Below, piece by piece: positions 1-14,400 of a DNA stretch of 64,000 nt (the stretch's first letter is position 1; each line of letters opens with the position of its first letter). A program made the translations under genes and the position numbers. Location: positions 89,824,001 through 89,888,000 of the forward strand of contig CP136891.1 in NCBI GenBank assembly GCA_034359265.1, in the 5' to 3' direction. Source of the stretch: Canna indica. Lineage: Eukaryota; Streptophyta; Magnoliopsida; Zingiberales; Cannaceae. A model generated the notes under the pieces. The model ran no database searches. It was not told where the DNA came from and saw nothing but the letters and a program-made list of their open reading frames with translations.

Positions 1-300
1 GATTAATAAAGCCCGTGATGGACGGGCCCATATAATCAGTTATAAATAGAGGCTAGGTCCCCTCTATACACCGTGTGGAAAAACCCTAGCTCATAGTTGT
101 TTTCCCCATCGAAAGCAGAGCATTTGAGGCGGTGTTATGGAGGAAGACCCGGCTTTCCTTTGAAGATCCAGAAGTTTATTCCGCTGCAAATATGTCGTCA
201 TCAAGTAAGATCTTATCTTACTAATTTATTTATGATATTCTTAAATTTATGAAATTCTTGATGTAAGATTTGTCTTACAATTTGACCTGCTTGATCATGA
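1..300 (+). other. Possible LTR/retroelement promoter fragment
   Basis: The first 300 bases hold a good TATA motif (TATAAATAG at about 41-50), a CCCTAGC-rich leader, and a stretch ending ATGTCGTCATCAAGTAAG that could be a splice donor (about 190-208). The layout resembles the promoter and leader of a Copia-type LTR cut off by the window edge. It could equally be the promoter and first exon of a plant gene. No terminal repeat, primer-binding site or coding domain is visible, so this is only a suggestion. Confidence 0.25.
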
Positions 301-530
301 ATTATTAGAAATTGCTTAACATTTGAAATCCATGAAAACTATCCAAGTAATTAAAAAATAAGAGAGAAGGGTGAAAAGTAAAAGAAAAAAATAGAAAAAA
401 ATATCTCGTCTTTCGGTAAAATCAGGTTTATGACATTAAGTGGACCGCACATATCATAGAGCATGTGCGAAAAGTAATCATGTGACGACACATCGACATA
501 TAATGCATGCGCCGGGACCATTTTTTGCAG

Positions 531-537
531 TATAAAA
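531..537 (+). promoter_or_regulatory. TATA box of the beta-amylase gene
   Basis: TATAAAA lies 105 bases upstream of the beta-amylase ATG (636). A transcription start near 560 would give a 5' UTR of about 75 bases. No other start codon lies between the inferred start and 636. Confidence 0.6.
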
Positions 538-635
538 GGAGGGCATGCAAGTGCAATGTGCACTGCCTCCATCTCCTCGATCAAACCCAACTAAGCTAAT
601 TAATCTATCTATATAGCTTAGCTTCTGCCGTCGCC

Positions 636-2728
<2,093 letters not shown>

Positions 2729-2746
2729 TTAAGCCTACTGTCGGCC

Positions 2747-2778
2747 AATAAATATATATGATGATGTGCAAGAATAAA
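2747..2778 (+). terminator. Poly(A) signals of the beta-amylase gene
   Basis: Two AATAAA hexamers (2747-2752 and 2773-2778) lie 19-50 bases after the stop codon. Both are good candidates for the near-upstream polyadenylation element. Confidence 0.5.
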
Positions 2779-2789
2779 GGCATCTTTGT

Positions 2790-3400
2790 TTGTTCTATAT
2801 ATATATATGAATGTACATCTGTATGACTGCTGGCTAAATGTCATGAATAATAAAATAAGTTGGCGTATTTAATTTGTCTGTCCTGGTCCAGCCTCTGCAC
2901 GTACGTTTAGCATTAATTCATGATCGAGAACTAACACGTGAATCACGAGGAGCGAGAACTAACAAGCTTTACGAAAATAAGCAACTCAATTGATTATCCT
3001 ACTGTTAAGTGTTAACTCTCTCCCTATACGTATGCCAAGCGCCCAAGCAGCAACTGCCAACTGTAACAAACATCAGAAGAATAGCCACACTTGCTTGCTG
3101 ATATGTATATATACCAGGGGCCTAGGACCAGGACCGAGCCGAGCAAGACAAAGTTGGGCTTGGCTTATTTGCAGCCCTAGTCACGAGAAAAGTTGGCATC
3201 GGCTATGTCATACTAAATTTGCTAAGCCCATTCTATTTATGGGCCAGACCTAATTGAGCCCAAATTGTAGGTTCACAATGCAGAGGAAAATGAGTCTGGA
3301 AGTAAACAAGAAAGCCCATGATTACCACTGGTTTTCTATTCACCGAGTTCACTTCCCTCGCATCGGTCCGTCAATTTGAAAAGCCAACCTCAACCAACGG
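2790..3400. other. Intergenic region, beta-amylase to H2A
   Basis: I see no gene here. The last 250 bases hold several GGGCC/AGCCCA motifs (for example at 3241-3262 and 3310-3320) that resemble the site II elements of proliferation-linked plant promoters. They probably belong to the H2A promoter. Confidence 0.4.
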
Positions 3401-3411
3401 CTGAAGATGGA

Positions 3412-3419
3412 GATCCGCG
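3412..3419 (-). promoter_or_regulatory. Histone octamer (Oct) motif
   Basis: GATCCGCG is the exact reverse complement of CGCGGATC, the octamer found in plant H2A, H3 and H4 promoters and tied to S-phase expression. It sits 155-162 bases upstream of the H2A ATG. A CCAACGGCT sequence just before it (3394-3402) contains the AACGG core of mitosis-specific activator elements. The match is seen directly; the activity is inferred from known histone promoters. Confidence 0.65.
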
Positions 3420-3573
3420 CGCTCTCTCCTCATTCGCTAGTTAATAAACCCATATGTTTTTGTCTCGCCGTCGTCATAACCTAATAAGTATAAAGTTCCG
3501 AAAATGAAAAGAAAATACCACCACCGGAGACTAATTTGACGAGTTCTCTCTCGTGCGCTCGCTAGTCTCTACG

Positions 3574-4202
3574 ATGGCGGGGAGGGGAAAGGCGATCGGT
3601 TCCGGAGCTGCAAAGAAGGCGATGTCACGTAGCAGCAAGGCGGGGCTCCAGTTCCCTGTAGGCCGTATCGCCCGGTTCCTCAAGGCCGGCAAGTACGCTG
3701 AGCGTGTCGGCGCTGGCGCTCCCGTCTACCTCGCTGCCGTCCTTGAATACCTTGCTGCCGAGGTGTGAGTTTCTTCTGCCTCTTTCGTTAGGCTACTCAA
3801 TTAGGATTTGAGCTAGCGAATTCCTCCTCCAGGTTCCTCTATTTAGGGAATCTCAATTTTGTATCTCGCTTTCTTCCGTAAATATATATGGATATTGCCT
3901 CTTTGATAAAGTTGCGATTTTTAATGATGGAAACCGCTGCAATTTGGAAGAGTAATGTTCTGAATCAATACTTGTTGTTATAGGTTCTGGAGCTCGCCGG
4001 AAACGCGGCAAGGGACAACAAAAAGTCCAGGATAGTACCGAGGCATATCCAATTGGCAGTGAGGAACGACGAAGAGCTGTCGAAGCTTTTGGGAACCGTC
4101 ACCATCGCAAGTGGCGGTGTAATGCCCAACATCCACAATCTCCTTCTTCCCAAGAAGGCCGCCGGTTCCTCCAAGTCTTCCGCTCCTGAAGATGAGAGTT
4201 AA
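3574..4202 (+). CDS. Canonical histone H2A, two exons
   Basis: This is a core nucleosome protein that pairs with H2B. Exons are 3574-3762 and 3984-4202, giving 135 aa; the intron falls at YLAAE/VLELAG. The histone fold is complete ([19 protein letters not shown], the acidic-patch region YLAAEVLELAGN, then [17 protein letters not shown]). The C-terminus is a short Lys/Ser tail ending EDES. It lacks the SQEF end of H2A.X, the long SPKK tail of H2A.W and the diverged core of H2A.Z, so it is canonical H2A. I chose the ATG at 3574 because it opens the standard MAGRGK N-terminus. Confidence 0.96.
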
Positions 4203-5813
4203 ATATTTTCTACATTTGGGGTTTATGTAATTAGTTAACATGTTGTGTTACATGCGACTCTGGTTCAACTATTCTCAAGTATCAGACTACTAGTATGGAT
4301 AAAACGGAAAATATCTTAGCAAAAGACAAGGAAAATCTGCTTTACCTGCTGCTCCCATTATTGATCAACTGATGAATTTGTCGATTTAACTTGATCGAAC
4401 GATGTTCGCGTCTTTTCATCCAATCCAAATTTCATTGTTCGTTTAGGCGACTATCGATCATGGAGAGCATGATCTATATAGGAACCTCGTAATCTAAAAA
4501 AACGTTCTGCATCACTTTTGATAATCATTCTGCTCGATCATCTTGACTGGTTGCCGGTGTTAGTTTACAAGACCATTGCCTCGTCGAGTAGTATGAACTA
4601 TGAAATCCCGAGAGATTCCTATGTTGGCTATCAATCACAAGTTGCGCATAGGATTAGCGTCAGCGGCTTGTCGACACCCTCATCCTGCTATAAAAGCACG
4701 CTTCATTGTAGCCTTAGGCCTGAACACTGATATGTTGAGCTAGCTGAGATCGCATGAAGCCTATGCTACAACAATGAAGAATATACGAGCCAGTATACGA
4801 GGACATTTGATTATTCACAAGCAGAATAATAATAATAATATATTAGCAACACTAAACAATGTCAGTTACAATTCACTGCATCTGCTGACCATAATATAAG
4901 AGGTTTTGAGAACACGAGGTCATATATCGAATTAGCCATAGATGGCGCACTCTTGATTAAACATATAGTGCCTCCTTAAATGAGTTCTGTATTACCTCAG
5001 CGGTGTTTTTTTAGCTTGTGTCCTCTTTCCTCTACTCCTGATAAATATAAATTGCTTCATTTTTCAAAAATAAAATTAATTGAAACTGTACAAATCAAAG
5101 AAGAAGAAACCTGCTAGTCATGTGATCAAAGAAGAAACTTGCATAATGCTATCAACTCCAGGAATCCTCTGTTAGACAAAAGCATCAAGAACGTAGATTG
5201 ACATTTAGGCTATACAACACTATTAAGCATTTGAGAAAACTCATATTCTTTAAGAGATGCATTAACTGAACACCTACCATTAGCAGAATTGATCATAAAA
5301 TGACAAACCAAATCAATATCCTGTCTTACATAACTGAATATGATTGCATCAGTAGAAATACACTATACAGAACTCCAAATAGTTGTCGGTTCCAACAGCA
5401 TAGTCACTGCGGTACTGTTGACATGGTTAATGCGAATGTGGCTTTGAGATTTCCTGCAAAGAAATGAAAAAAAAAAAAAAAACTCAAATGAAACAAATAA
5501 CGTGTGAATCACAAGCCACAAAGGAAGGTATTCACACAAAGGGCAGTTCAAAATGACAATCAGCACACAGAAATAAAGATAATGCGTCTGGGCAACTTAT
5601 CCAAGGCTGAGTTGTTATGGTCATCTGTTCTGCTTAAATGCCAATCTGTAGCTATAGCTATCTATTCTATATCAATAAGCATAAGGCAATTAGACTAAGT
5701 GTTTAAATAAGTTAGCAACAAATGCAGCAAAATAGAAAATAATGTGCTCACACATATGCATCGTGAACTGTGCCGTCCGTGTCTTGAACAAAAAATTATT
5801 GATTAGCTTTATC
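4203..5813. other. Intergenic region, H2A to FRS 3' ends
   Basis: This is AT-rich DNA between two convergent genes and holds both 3' UTRs. Short open frames here (for example 4518-4730 and 5504-5698) show no recognisable domain. I see no RNA gene or bounded repeat. Confidence 0.4.
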
Positions 5814-8800
5814 CTACCGCAAGCTTTCAGCAACTACACTTTCAACTGGATTTTGCAGTTGATCACATGAGCTCGGAATCATAGAAGGTATATCAAGTGC
5901 TCTTGCTTGTAGAATTTGGTTTAATTGACTACTGATCACGTCTAAGTGGCTTTCAAGAAATCCATATGAATCTGAAGTTTTAGCTGCAAGTGCTGCTGCA
6001 ATACTGAAAATGCGGCATAAAGAGCTATAATGTTTTGCTAGTAATGATTGAGGATCATCATCAAATGAAAATGCAAATTCTCCACTGAAACCTCTGCTCT
6101 TTGCATCCTTCCTCCATCTCTTCAATATGTATTGTGGTGGAACTTCTTTGATGTTTCGTGTATCTAACACTTTTAACACATGGCAACATTGTATCCCAAG
6201 AAACTCAAACTTTTTGCAAGTGCAGGTCACAGAACCATCTAAAGAATCAAATCTGACCCGGTGATCTTTTGGTTTCTCTTCAACCATAACCTTATATTCA
6301 GATATCGTCCCGACTTCATTGCAACTGTACAAAATACAGTCCATGAACAATTCAAATTCCCTTTCAAACATCTTATATGCAGCTGGAGTGTAAGCATTTG
6401 CAGCTTGCCTCAGCATACGCATGCAAGGTGGCTTCTGAGTACTTTGAGTAGCATTAACATCAGCTTGTAATTCTGCACATCGTTTCTCAGATAATATTCT
6501 GTCATAATGCTGAAGAAAATCCAAGAGTTCTACTTTGTTGGTTAAAAGTTTCTTTAGCTCAGTACTCATATTTTCTTTTTGTTGGACACTATTCATATCA
6601 GCATAAAATGCTTCACGTCCATATACTAATGCCCATTTCTCTCTTTCTTCAAATAGCTTAGACATCCATTTATTGTCTTTAAGATCATACTTGTCACACA
6701 TTGCTTCCCATTCTTTTAGGAACTCTTCTTCGTCTTCACAATCAAAGAGGCATCTACTGAATTCATATCCTAAAGTTCTTGATCCATGAAACACTTGACT
6801 TAGTTGTACAACAGCATCTTGATAAATATGCCAAACACAGAAGCGGTGATTTGTGGCTGGCCATACTGCAGATATTGCCTCACCTGTCACGCCACAACGG
6901 TCTGTTAAAACTGTCTTGGGCTGTTTTCCACCCATTGCTGCTTTGAAACACTCAAACAACCACTTCAAAGAATCTACGCTTTCATCATAGAGCAAAGCAG
7001 CACCGAAAATAACAGTCTGTTTATGATGATTAATACCAGTAAACAATGCAAGTGGCCTACCATAACCAAACACTTTGTAGGTTGTGTCAAAGCATACAAC
7101 ATCACCAAAGAAATAAAAGTCCATCACAGACTTCGCATCTGCCCAAAAGAAGTTAGTCATATTGTCTTCCTTATCAACTTGAATTGCATAGTAGAATGAT
7201 GGGCTGTCTTCTTGCATCTTTTGTAGATATTCCAACATAGCACCTGCATCACCTACTTGAATAGCTTTCATTCTCTTTGACCGAAGATAATTGTTATTAT
7301 CTGGTGGAAGCAAGGTGCAGTTTGGAGGGCTTCCAATTTGCTTGTGAATATCATCATCTGCAGATGCATTGGCCATGTCTGAAACAAGATCTGCACCATT
7401 TTCTTCTGACTGACTTGTCACGGCATCAGCAGATGAAAGAGCCTCTAGCTGATGGTTATGAAATGTAACAAACTCAGTTACTTGATACTTGCCTGTTGGT
7501 GTTATTCTAATCACCATACAGGCAGGGCAGCCAGTTCTGAATTCTTTTCGTGGTTTCTTTACTCTTTTTTCTCCCTTTTTCTGCTCACGAAATCCTTCTC
7601 TTGAGCAAACAAACATCCTTCTAGTGATAACATTTTCTGCACTTATTGTTGCACTAGTTTTCCGAACACGGAATCCCATTCTTCCAGCATATGCGCTGTA
7701 GAATTCATAAGCCTCATCTTCATTTTCAAATTCTGGTAGTCTTACAGTATCATCCACCAGATCTGCTCTAGCAACTCGAGCATTGCGTCTCAGCTTCTTG
7801 GCCCTTAATTTATCAATTGTAGCCACTGTTGCAAGTTGATGGTTGTGGTTTGGTACAAATTCTGTCACCCGGTATTTGCCATTAGATGTGAGCCTAATGG
7901 TCATGCATGCTGGGCAACCAATTCTTGTCACAGGTCGTGGACACTTAGCCTCTTTCTCTCCTTTTTTCTTCTCTCGAAACCCTTCTCTTGAGCAAACAAA
8001 TGTCCTCTTAGTGATGATATTCTTCGTTGATACTGTTGACTTTGATCTTCGGACAATAAAACCTTCATTCTCAGCATATGTATTATAGAACTCATATGCA
8101 TCATTTTCACTATCAAATGACATGTCAACCCTGGGCAGCCATTTTGCATTGCTGACATTACCCAATGTAGCAGCATCAACATTTGTCATGTCCTGTCCAC
8201 ACACGCATATAGCAAAATTGCCTTTCAGGCTGGTGAAATATTTGCATAAACATGCATGAATCATCACAAAAGAGTGTAGTAACATAAAAGGAAACAGTCA
8301 AAGATATGCACTGCCAAGAAAATTTGCACATTATTTGCAAATAGAAGTCATTATTTGGTAATGTAATTTTCCCAGTAGTTACGAGAATGCCTAGAAAAAA
8401 CTCATAGAATTGTTGCTCTTTTGTGATGATCAGATTCAAGTCAAGCAAAAACCTTTTGCTTGCATGGATAAAGTTACTTGCACTGAAAACCTAGAGTTGC
8501 AGCAGCCTTATTAACTAGGATACCGTTTTGTTCAGTAACTGTTCCATGTCAAAGTTAATAACATACTAGGATTAAGACTGTACAATTTAAAATAACACAT
8601 ACAAACTTGGACAATTTGATGAGAAAACCTCTAACAAGAAATAACGTCTCCAAACAATTGATTTACAATTATAAAGATTAAACTTTTCAAAGAAATATTT
8701 CATGTATATTCAAATTGAAATGTGCTATCTTGTTACTAAAGCAGAAGCTGTTCTAGTAAAAAATAATATTTTTAAAGCTGTTTTCCCCTTCATTTCTACA

Positions 8801-9293
8801 TTGATGTTGAATCCTTGTCTGTTGGGGTATGCTCCAACTTTGTTAAAATACTTATAGCCAAATTCATTGGTTTTCATTAAACATGGGTATTTGACAATGC
8901 ATGTGATTGAAACGTTCTTTGGTCCTTAACTGGTAAAATTCAAAATTAATTTCCAGAGAAACACTTGAAAATTACTGTACAAGCAAGCAAAGCAATTTCC
9001 TCATCATCCAACATGATAAAAAGACTGAAAAGGGGCAGGACAAGCACCTTTTCACAATCGTTTTGCACAGATGAATGTTCTGATGTTGATGTAATTGGCG
9101 GTTGTGCAGCCCATGCTGTCGTAGGAGATAGTATGACCAGAGGGCTTGGCCACATATGAACTAGGGGCTGTGTTGTAGATGGACTTGCACCAATTTGTCC
9201 AGCTGTGACAGGTTGCAAAGGAGCAAATACTACAGTAGGGGCAACAAAAGTGCTCTTTTTTCTCTTCCTGCTGCAGCCACCAAACACGTACAT
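5814..9293 (-). CDS. FAR1-RELATED SEQUENCE (FRS) protein, MULE-derived
   Basis: The family consists of transcription factors domesticated from Mutator-like transposases (FHY3/FAR1 in light signalling). The large coding exon runs 8192 to 5814. A preceding exon 9293 to 9048 joins in phase (82 codons ending CEK, then DMTNVD), giving about 874 aa. Domains: two tandem FAR1 DNA-binding domains (about residues 100-200 and 230-335; each with EFYxxYA, the VCSREGFRE motif, GCPACM and HNHQL), a MULE transposase-like domain (VCFDTTYKVFGYG to TDRCG and RFCVWHI), and a SWIM zinc finger (CTCKKFEFLGIQCCHVL). The tandem FAR1 domains are less common than a single copy. The donor of the 5' coding exon (AAAAG/GTGCTT) is weak; without it translation could start at the ATG at 8189. 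The large exon is certain, the N-terminus tentative. Confidence 0.88.
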
Positions 9294-10698
9294 CTTTCCT
9301 CTATGCCTTTGTTGCAGGCTATACTTCAAGTCCCAACCAGATCAATATTCTGCATGCACTTCGCACTTTGTTCAGTGTTGACTAAAAACACGAGTATGAA
9401 CTTATAAGACTAAGTTTATGCATGATATTGTGAATTTATACAAGACACAACTGTCAACTGTCAAAAGAAGAACTTCCAATACCGCAATTCCTATGGTTGA
9501 TTGTCGATCATTCATATTATGAATCCCACAAAGAGGTTGTAACCTTATGATGCTTTGAAAAGACATCAAAAGGGAACATTTATAAGGTTCAAGACTCCCA
9601 AGTTATCAGTTTTATCTGGAAGCTATCCTGTCATTAAGGTTCTATTGTAGATTATCACAAAAAAGAATAGCCAGAGACACACAGATCAGTTACCCTTGTG
9701 TGCACAAGCAAAAGAATAAGGAAGTCTCATTTTGAACTAACACAATCATGAGTTGATTTCTAAAGTATTTGACGCTGGAAAGAGCTACAAAAGAAATTTA
9801 TAGGAATTTTCATGTGCATAAGTATTATCTAGTGCACCTTCATATTATTTTATTTTTAATTTTCTCTTATTCATTATTTGGTTTAGCCTTTAGTTAATAT
9901 GACTATACCTAAGAGCTTAAAATTTAAAATTTCAAGTTTCAGCAAAAAATATTTTCAGAGGGGTCCAGTTTCCACCTCTTAGTTTCCGACATGCTATTTC
10001 AAGTTTCAAAAGATTTGTTTGCTTACTCATAAGCCAACAGTTTATTTTATACTTGAAGCTCACATTCACCAGATATAACAAGGACCTAATGTATGAAGAG
10101 TGAAAATGATAGATTCCAAAATTTCTGCACACTCAATGAAATATAAGTTCCTCCTTATTTCAATTTTGGTTCATTCCTAACCAACCAAAGTGCATCACCA
10201 AATTTGAAAAATAAAATATTGGTGACTCGACGATGAAGACCTACTGAACTTCTCCTACGACATCGCAAGTGCCCGAAATTCGTTAAACTTAAAGGCTTGC
10301 GCTAAAACACCACTGACGGTTCTTTAATTCTTGTTCTTTCTTGCCAAACGCAATTCCTTATTTAGCTTGATCAAACTATGTGTTAGTCTTTACGCTTCTG
10401 TAAGCCCATCTCTGCTTCTAGTTCTAGCACCTAGTTTGCAAACCAAAAACCTAAAAAAAACAAGGAAAAGGAAAACTTTTAGATCTGTGCACAATAATAT
10501 ACCGCGTCCTACGTTCTTTCATAAAAAGTAGCAAGAAGGAGGGAGGAACGTCCAAGGGAACCATGTAATGCCAAGATCCATAATTTTGTATAGATGCCCG
10601 GCAAGAAACAGGAAACCTAGCATCCAGTAAGAGTTGACAAGAGGAACGAAACGGAAGAAAGCATGTAGATATGGAGACTAAATGGTGCGAGGAGTTAC

Positions 10699-10940
10699 CT
10701 TAAATCGACGGCGTTGTGCGGGACGACGGCGGCGGGAGCCGATCGGAGAATAGCGAGAGAAGGGGCGCGGGTGCTTGCGTTCTCTCTCTGGACGGGGAAG
10801 GATTTCCTGTCTGATCCGAGGACAGGGTCCAGACTTCTCCAATTACAATGTTGATGGGACCCACCGCGAGAAAAGTCCACAGAGGGATAGACTGGTGCGT
10901 GTCTCACCGCTTCCCTCCTTTTATTTTTTCATTTTCTCCT
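10699..10940 (-). other. Likely non-coding first exon of the FRS gene
   Basis: A TATA box on the minus strand (TATAAATAG, 10973-10965) precedes a GC-richer stretch ending in a donor (ATTTAAG/GTAACT, exon end at 10699). The next minus-strand acceptor at 9320-9319 opens the exon that carries the ATG at 9293. This fits a 5' UTR exon followed by a 1.4-kb leader intron (10698-9319). In the intron I see no gene, only AT-rich sequence. Confidence 0.5.
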
Positions 10941-10973
10941 CCTTGTTTCTAATTCTATATTTCTATTTATAGA

Positions 10974-11420
10974 GCCTCTTTTCAGGGGCCCGATGGTGCG
11001 AAGAGAGAGTCTTGTTTAGGCCTGCGGAAAGTCCAATTGTGGTAATAATTGGTGGCCATTTAGGTTTCAATATCCAAAGCCAGCCCATACCAAAACCCAA
11101 GCATTGAGTTGCGGCACTGCGGCACAACGGCAACGGCAACGGCACCAGCTTTATTCACATAATATGCAAGCAGCTAGACAGCTCAGTTGTCAGAGACGGA
11201 CCTCCCCTTCTCCTTCCTCTCGCACGCCTCCGGCCTCCCTCTTCCCCACATCCTTCATCATCATCCATCGTCTTCTAATCACCATCACCGCCACAACCAC
11301 CTACTAATAGAGCATCAAGAAGGGGTAAAACCGTAAAAGAATAATAGGGAAGAGCAAGCGCAGAGACAGAACAGGGTTGCAGTAGGGAGAGAGACGCTCA
11401 AGGAGTCGACGACAACCAAG
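10974..11420. promoter_or_regulatory. Divergent promoter shared by the FRS and eIF4B-like genes
   Basis: About 450 bases separate the minus-strand TATA box (10973) from the plus-strand ATG (11421). The region holds GCCCA/GGGCC-type motifs (10987, about 11090) and GC-rich repeats of GGCAAC near 11120-11140, with no clear plus-strand TATA. The head-to-head layout suggests a bidirectional promoter; co-expression is inference. Confidence 0.45.
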
Positions 11421-14400
11421 ATGTCGAAGAAAAAGTCGACGACGATGACGCTCAAAGACTTCCACGGCGGTTCCATCCCATCCCAACTCACTCTCCCCTC
11501 CTCCCCTTCAAGCAGCTCCGGGTACGTACATTCGTGTATGCCATTCTTTCCTTTTCTTCAATATTCAAATTGATGAAACCTCAATTAACCTTTCATTTCC
11601 CCTATTCTCCCTTTTGTCTCTGCAGTTCCTCTAGGCCACCTGATCGACCCGGTGCCTGGGGCGCAGCCGTCGCCTCCTCCTCCAGCAGGCCCGACCACCA
11701 CCTCCTCCGCCCCCGTCCTGGGTCAGCCGGTGCCGTCTCCGCCTCCACCCGTGGTCTTGACGAGCGGCCCCCTGCCTTCCTCCCCAGTCCGCCCAACATC
11801 GGTCGCCACTTCGACGAGGATGAGCGCAAGCCCTTCGACGCCTCTGCTACCCCCCGTCGCGCTGTCGCTGCGCAAGATACGAGCCTCCGATCCCATCCGC
11901 CCGTCTCCACCACTAGATCTGACCCTAAGCGTCCTGTCTTGAGCCCCCTTGTTCCGTCCGCCGCTGACGCTGTTCCTGCCCCTATCACAACGTTTCCTTC
12001 TCCCTCCAGCAACGTTGGCTCCGCTCCAAATGCTTGGGGACTGAGGAAGGATGTGGGGAGTGAGCCGGCACCTTCACTTCGGATCAAACCCACAGTCACG
12101 ACGTGGTCTGCTTCAAAGCTCGCACAGGCCAGCGCCGTGGAGAAGGTCTCCTCTGGCCGGTGGCAGTCGAAGCCCCGCGAGGCAGAGGCCATCGGATCCC
12201 ATCTAAATACGCAAGGTTCAGATTCGAGTTCTGGAGAAAGCATTCGAGTTGTCGAGAGCATCGATCCAGATCGTGAGAGGGAGAGGCCGAGAATGATCTC
12301 GCCAATGGTGATGGGCTATGCGGAAATCAAAGAAAGTACTTCATTGGGTTGTTGCACTGAAAGAGCATCCAGCAGGGAGAGGGCAAGATCTCCTACGTAT
12401 CCTGAGATGAAGGAGAGGAATCCGCAAGGTTTTTCCATCGATGAGACTAGGCCTACTTATAGTGATGGGAGGTTTGGTGCACCAAAGTTATATCAGCATG
12501 GTGCCGATGATTTACCTGAACGTCCAAAGCTTAACCTTCTTCCAAGAACAAAGCCTATGGACTCTCCTGACATTCAAAGGGATTTTGTTGACAAGCAGGT
12601 ATACTATGATAAAATTCTGATTGTAGACTGTGGTAATGCTCATGATCTTACTGTTAGTAACATTTCAACTTCCTTGATTCATTTATTATAGGTATATCTG
12701 GCACCTACAAGCTTGGTGCAAGTTCAAAATGTTAATGAAACTCAATGCAGTAAAAATCCACCAAACCTAGAGTTGGTCGGAGTAGACGACAGGACTCAAG
12801 CAATTGACCGAGTCAAGTTGCAGCTAAAGCCACGTGCAAAGGTTATTGAGCAGTCAGATGGGAATGCTGAGAAGGAGAGGTGAGATATCTCATTCTGTGA
12901 ATATATTTATCTCAGTTCATCATGACAAGTCTCTGCTTGATATGGGTAATTTTTTTATTTTGTGAAGTTAATACTGATACCCCTGTTGTTCTACTATTTG
13001 GCTTATGATATGATCCAACAGTGAATGATCTATTTACATGTTACCATAGGCTTATTTACTGTTATTATCATTTGAACAACATATGATGCCTTCTTCTTGC
13101 ATGTGTGTCCTGAGCTTGTTATGCACTCTTTAAGTCAAAGAATTTGTAGATACATTATATGAGTGGTCAAATGCTTGTTTTGCAATCTTTAAGTCAGGCT
13201 AGAATTTTTTGTTTTCCACCAGCACCCTTTTTCTTATTGTCTGTGATAAGCTAAGATGGAGAAAGGTGAAGATGACGCCAACTTATCATACCCCTTATAC
13301 TAGCCTCTCTGTAAATAGTTTCTATGCAATGAGTACTTCTAGCATTATCTGTCTCTCCCCTTATACTAGCCTCTCTGTAAATAATTTCTATGAAATGAGT
13401 ACTTCTAGCATTATCTGTCTTTACTATTGGAACACTTTGCCTAGTTCTAATCATATCATAGAAAGCATTACTTCTCTTTTTTTCCCAACTGTTTTTGAGA
13501 TTGGGTTGGTGGCTTGGTGCTGATCAAAAATTCCAAACGTCCAAGTGACGCAGTTGATAATAGCTGTTAAAATTAGGACTTTTTAATCTAACACTACAAG
13601 CGATAATAGCTTGTCTTTCTAGTCTAACAAAAAGATGGAATCTTTGTAGAAAGGACCTAGATGGTTTTTTGAAGCATCCTTGACTTTGTTGTTCACAGTA
13701 GCAGCTTGTCAAGTGGGTTAATAATGACTATTGAATCAAGTCAAAAGGACTAGCGCCTTTGCCTGTTGTGCAACATGCATTGGAATTCAGAACAACAGGA
13801 GTGAAAGGATTCTTTTTTATTATACTAGAGTAACTTTCAATCAGTGTTAAGCTATGTATTTTGTGAAATTCCTCTACTTAATGAAAACAAAATGTTAGAC
13901 CACACCATGATCACTTGTTACTTAAAACTAATCATATGTTCATATCTCTTTTCTATGGCGCATATTCATTGACATTATTGGATGATAAAGGATGCGAGTG
14001 CTTCAGAAGATCTCCTGTTTATTTGATTGATTCTTTTTTGCTTTTGTTTATGGATAAGAGTTTTGGTTTTGGCTTAAGTTTTATCTCTGCCAATGAGTTA
14101 AATTTGATATTCTGCACTTTTTGGGAGAAAGAATCTGGCCAGCTCCTGGTTTCCAGGCGGCAGCCTCAATAACTATGTTGTGTGGTAGGTTCCTGCCATA
14201 GTTTGAAATGGCGCGCCATGGCGCGGGGCGCACACAGGCGCAGGCCCCCGCGCCATATTTCTCCCGAGGCGCTAACCTAGCGCCTCGGGCGCCTTGGCGT
14301 GCACCTCAGCCCAGGCGCGAGGCGCGCACTATGTGCGCCACACATGCGGGTGCCCTAAGTTAAAACTTAGGGCACTCGATTTTTTTTTTGTTTTTACATT

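Noticed and set aside
3553..3573. Seven-residue upstream extension of H2A
   Set aside because: It would need a GTG start; the ATG at 3574 gives the standard H2A N-terminus.
11602..12261. 219-codon minus-strand frame opposite the eIF4B-like gene
   Set aside because: It is the antisense of the GC-rich exon 2 and shows no recognisable domain.
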